From Clostridiales bacterium (lineage in GTDB: Bacteria > Bacillota > Clostridia > Lachnospirales > Cellulosilyticaceae): a DNA stretch of 64,000 nt. Position 1 is the first letter of the stretch. The number at the start of each line of letters is the position of its first letter. The stretch spans positions 19,189-83,188 of the forward strand of contig DYCF01000006.1 in the NCBI GenBank assembly GCA_019418225.1. The letters run 5' to 3'. The position numbers and the translations under genes are program-made. Under the pieces are notes generated by a model, which was not told the DNA's origin, did not search any database, and saw only the letters and a list, made by a program, of their open reading frames with translations. This document shows positions 62,286-64,000 of the stretch, in pieces.

Positions 62286-62518
62286 ATCACAGGTTTAATT
62301 AATTTATTTAATTTACTATATATTAATACAATATTTTAAAAATTTCAATACCTAATTTTATTTTTTATGAATCTGATATTTCTTCTTTTCCCATTTATGC
62401 ATTTTTACGATATTCTCATTTTTAGATATTCTCACTTTTAATATATGTCATTTTTAATATATGTCATTTAGTATGACACGACTTTTCACTTATATTCCTT
62501 ATTTCTAAAATTAAAAGA

Positions 62519-62555
62519 GCTATTTGCATCTATTAATAGCTTCTCTGCAAATAGC
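62519..62555 (-). terminator. Hairpin terminator of the last gene
   Basis: GCTATTTGCA/TGCAAATAGC, then CTCTTTTAATTTT on the minus strand. The rest of 62286-62518 is AT-rich, with an ATATATGTCATTT direct repeat, and contains nothing else recognised. Confidence 0.6.
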
Positions 62556-62580
62556 CCTTACTTATATTATTAACTTATAC

Positions 62581-62695
62581 TATAGATTTCACATTTATAA
62601 ATTTTAATTATTCATGATTTTGAGTCATGTGAAATCATTGAGAGAAACCTATTTACCTACATGTATATTTCAAGTTTTTAGTTGGTTTCTCTATA
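62581..62695 (+). repeat. 115-bp two-hairpin miniature element, full copy, at the 3' end of a gene
   Basis: TATAGATTTCACATTTATAA to GGTTTCTCTATA, with hairpins GATTTCACAT/ATGTGAAATC and GAGAAACC/GGTTTCTC. Its right end (62678-62695) is translated on the minus strand as the last residues YRETN and the TAA stop of the neighbouring ORF. Confidence 0.9.
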
Positions 62696-64000
62696 CTCAC
62701 CTTGAAGTGGAATAATCCAATAACCATATTCTCCTATAGCTGGCTCTATATTTCGGCGACACAAAAATCTTTCTACTGGTATAGGATCAGAAAGGATTGC
62801 CTGACGCTCTGGATGATATATATCAGGTATACCTAGATAATAATTTCCATTGCCGTTATGCCCCAATAAGATTTCATTATATTTATAAAAAGCAAAAGTA
62901 ATAAATGGCTGTGTACACCATTCATAACTTAAATTTGGAATCCTTAAGAAGTCACCATAGGAAATTTTTACCCATTCAGTATCCTCTGGCTCTTGTATAA
63001 ACGCCTCCACCATTTCTCCTCTAGCATATATATTATCTATTTCACCCTTAGATACACCTAAAGGCTTACTGCTATCGTACGCATTCTTGCTTTCTTCATC
63101 TTCATCACTCATATACTCTTTATCTATAATATTTTCTGTCTTGATTTCCTCTACTTCATCGCTGTTAAAGGCTTCCTTATCATCACTATTTTCTTCACTA
63201 CTACGTTTTTGATCTTTACGTCTTCTTAGAGATTCTACCTTCTTTAAAATATCACCAATTGCACTTTCCGTCCTACGAATCTCCAAACGTTCTAAATCTA
63301 TATAATCTTGTTTTAATGTCTCATTATCCCCAGTTTCTTCAAATACTTCGCCTTCATCTAGCCCTTCACCGTCACCAATTGCCTCTTCACTGGCCTCAGT
63401 CGCCGCTTCGCTAGCATCTTCACCAGTATCTTCATCATCATCAATTTCGTCTCCATTACTTCTAACTTCTTTAAGCCTACCCTGTATCTCCTGCAACTTC
63501 TTTTCTATTTCTGCTAAATAATCTATCTCTTCTGGCGTCTCTTCCACCTTTAAAGTTGAATCTTCTTCTCCTTCTATATGGCGGTCTGATTCTAAATGCC
63601 AAATGTCTTCTTGTTCTTCTTCTCTTTCTTCTATCTCTATACTCTCCGTAGCAGTTTCACTATGTGACTTTATCATTTTTAGCTTTTCTGCAATTCTATC
63701 AATTGCCTCTTTGCTTCTCTTTATTTCTTCAGACAAGCTGTCTTTTTGGACTTCAGAGACATAGAGTTCTTCAACCTTAATTGAATTAGGCCTAACTGTT
63801 TCTAATTCATCTTCTGAAATAATTACTGGCCCTGGTTCATCTTCTGGCATATTAGGTAGCGGACACTGACCTGGCTTATTGGGCATAATCACTGGCCCTG
63901 GTCCCTGCTCTGGTTTATTCGGCATAATCACTGGCCCTGGTCCCTGCTCTGGTTTATTCGGCATAATCACTGGCCCTGGTCCCTGCTCTGGCTTATTCGG
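62678..64000 (-). CDS. Repeat-rich acidic protein with conserved C-terminal domain (5' end outside window)
   Basis: At least 440 residues, in frame to the window edge. It starts with tandem 13-residue units PNKPEQGPGPVIM, followed by a long Glu/Asp-rich coiled-coil-like region and a C-terminal compact domain (~ last 115 residues: WVKISYGDFLRIPNL, FITFAFYKYNEILLGHNGNGNYYLGIPDIYHPERQ, YGYWIIPL). The end resembles a domain I know only as DUF6128-like from Lachnospiraceae; that label is tentative. No membrane segment is visible here. The final five residues come from an inserted miniature element, so the native C-terminus is probably altered. Function unknown. Confidence 0.75.
   Translation of the reverse strand, partial: PNKPEQGPGPVIMPNKPEQGPGPVIMPNKPEQGPGPVIMPNKPGQCPLPNMPEDEPGPVIISEDELETVRPNSIKVEELYVSEVQKDSLSEEIKRSKEAIDRIAEKLKMIKSHSETATESIEIEEREEEQEDIWHLESDRHIEGEEDSTLKVEETPEEIDYLAEIEKKLQEIQGRLKEVRSNGDEIDDDEDTGEDASEAATEASEEAIGDGEGLDEGEVFEETGDNETLKQDYIDLERLEIRRTESAIGDILKKVESLRRRKDQKRSSEENSDDKEAFNSDEVEEIKTENIIDKEYMSDEDEESKNAYDSSKPLGVSKGEIDNIYARGEMVEAFIQEPEDTEWVKISYGDFLRIPNLSYEWCTQPFITFAFYKYNEILLGHNGNGNYYLGIPDIYHPERQAILSDPIPVERFLCRRNIEPAIGEYGYWIIPLQGEYRETN
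63884..64000. repeat. Tandem 39-bp coding repeat
   Basis: Three near-perfect 39-bp units encoding PNKPEQGPGPVIM run to the window edge, with a degenerate fourth unit (PNKPGQCPLPNM) inward. The number of copies outside is unknown. Confidence 0.85.

Overview
The window looks like chromosomal DNA from a low-GC, strictly anaerobic, Gram-positive member of the Clostridia, most like a Lachnospiraceae/Cellulosilyticum-type cell-surface degrader. The reasons are A/T-rich intergenic DNA, strong AGGAGG-type ribosome sites, S-layer homology (SLH) and dockerin domains, a tryptophan T-box, M-box and yjdF riboswitches, a two-subunit class I fumarase, and Cache-domain chemoreceptors. The species assignment is inference. 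I see no prophage, transposase, CRISPR array or rRNA. The mobile component is non-coding: a 115-bp miniature element and very long palindromes.

Layout. 1-2080: drug-type ABC exporter half (cut by the window start) with its MarR regulator and operator-like repeats. 2278-14456: three chemoreceptors, two of them close paralogues, interleaved with a VOC protein and yjdF under a riboswitch, a beta-hydroxyacid dehydrogenase, a frame-disrupted secreted protein and an orphan protein, then about 1 kb of structured non-coding DNA. 14466-18420: PadR regulator with a truncated FtsW-like gene, a long palindrome, a ferredoxin-nitroreductase and an orphan beta-class DNA methyltransferase with an extra C-terminal domain. 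18823-25695: ECF transporter S component, then an SLH-anchored protein with a cohesin-like domain downstream of a 1578-aa dockerin-bearing M60 metallopeptidase. 25989-29150: DUF2871 protein, oleate hydratase and its TetR regulator. 29406-34433: pentapeptide-repeat protein, mgtE behind an M-box plus a leader ORF, a diguanylate cyclase and an acetate-type transporter. 34652-39134: orphan protein, HAD phosphatase, a hemerythrin/orphan pair divergent from a Crp/Fnr regulator, another orphan. 39428-50249: ACT/PaaK pair, MATE exporter with divergent MerR regulator, SppA, fumarase, AI-2E permease and a DUF4914 P-loop protein. 50854-55192: two identical tRNA-Leu genes around a NUDIX gene, a second AI-2E permease, two tiny ORFs, trxA and trmB. 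55313-62285: complete trpEGDCFBA operon behind a Trp T-box. 62678-64000: 5'-truncated repeat-rich protein.

Together the genes fit an anaerobe that senses its surroundings (three MCPs, c-di-GMP), processes glycoproteins and fatty acids at the surface (M60 peptidase, oleate hydratase), detoxifies (ABC, MATE, nitroreductase, hemerythrin) and controls Mg2+ and Trp supply through RNA leaders. The best leads for new biology are the cohesin-like/dockerin pair, the exact 115-bp two-hairpin element (four full copies, mostly just upstream of genes, one supplying a stop codon), the palindromes whose outer arms differ but stay self-complementary, and the M-box/leader-ORF/hairpin arrangement ahead of mgtE.
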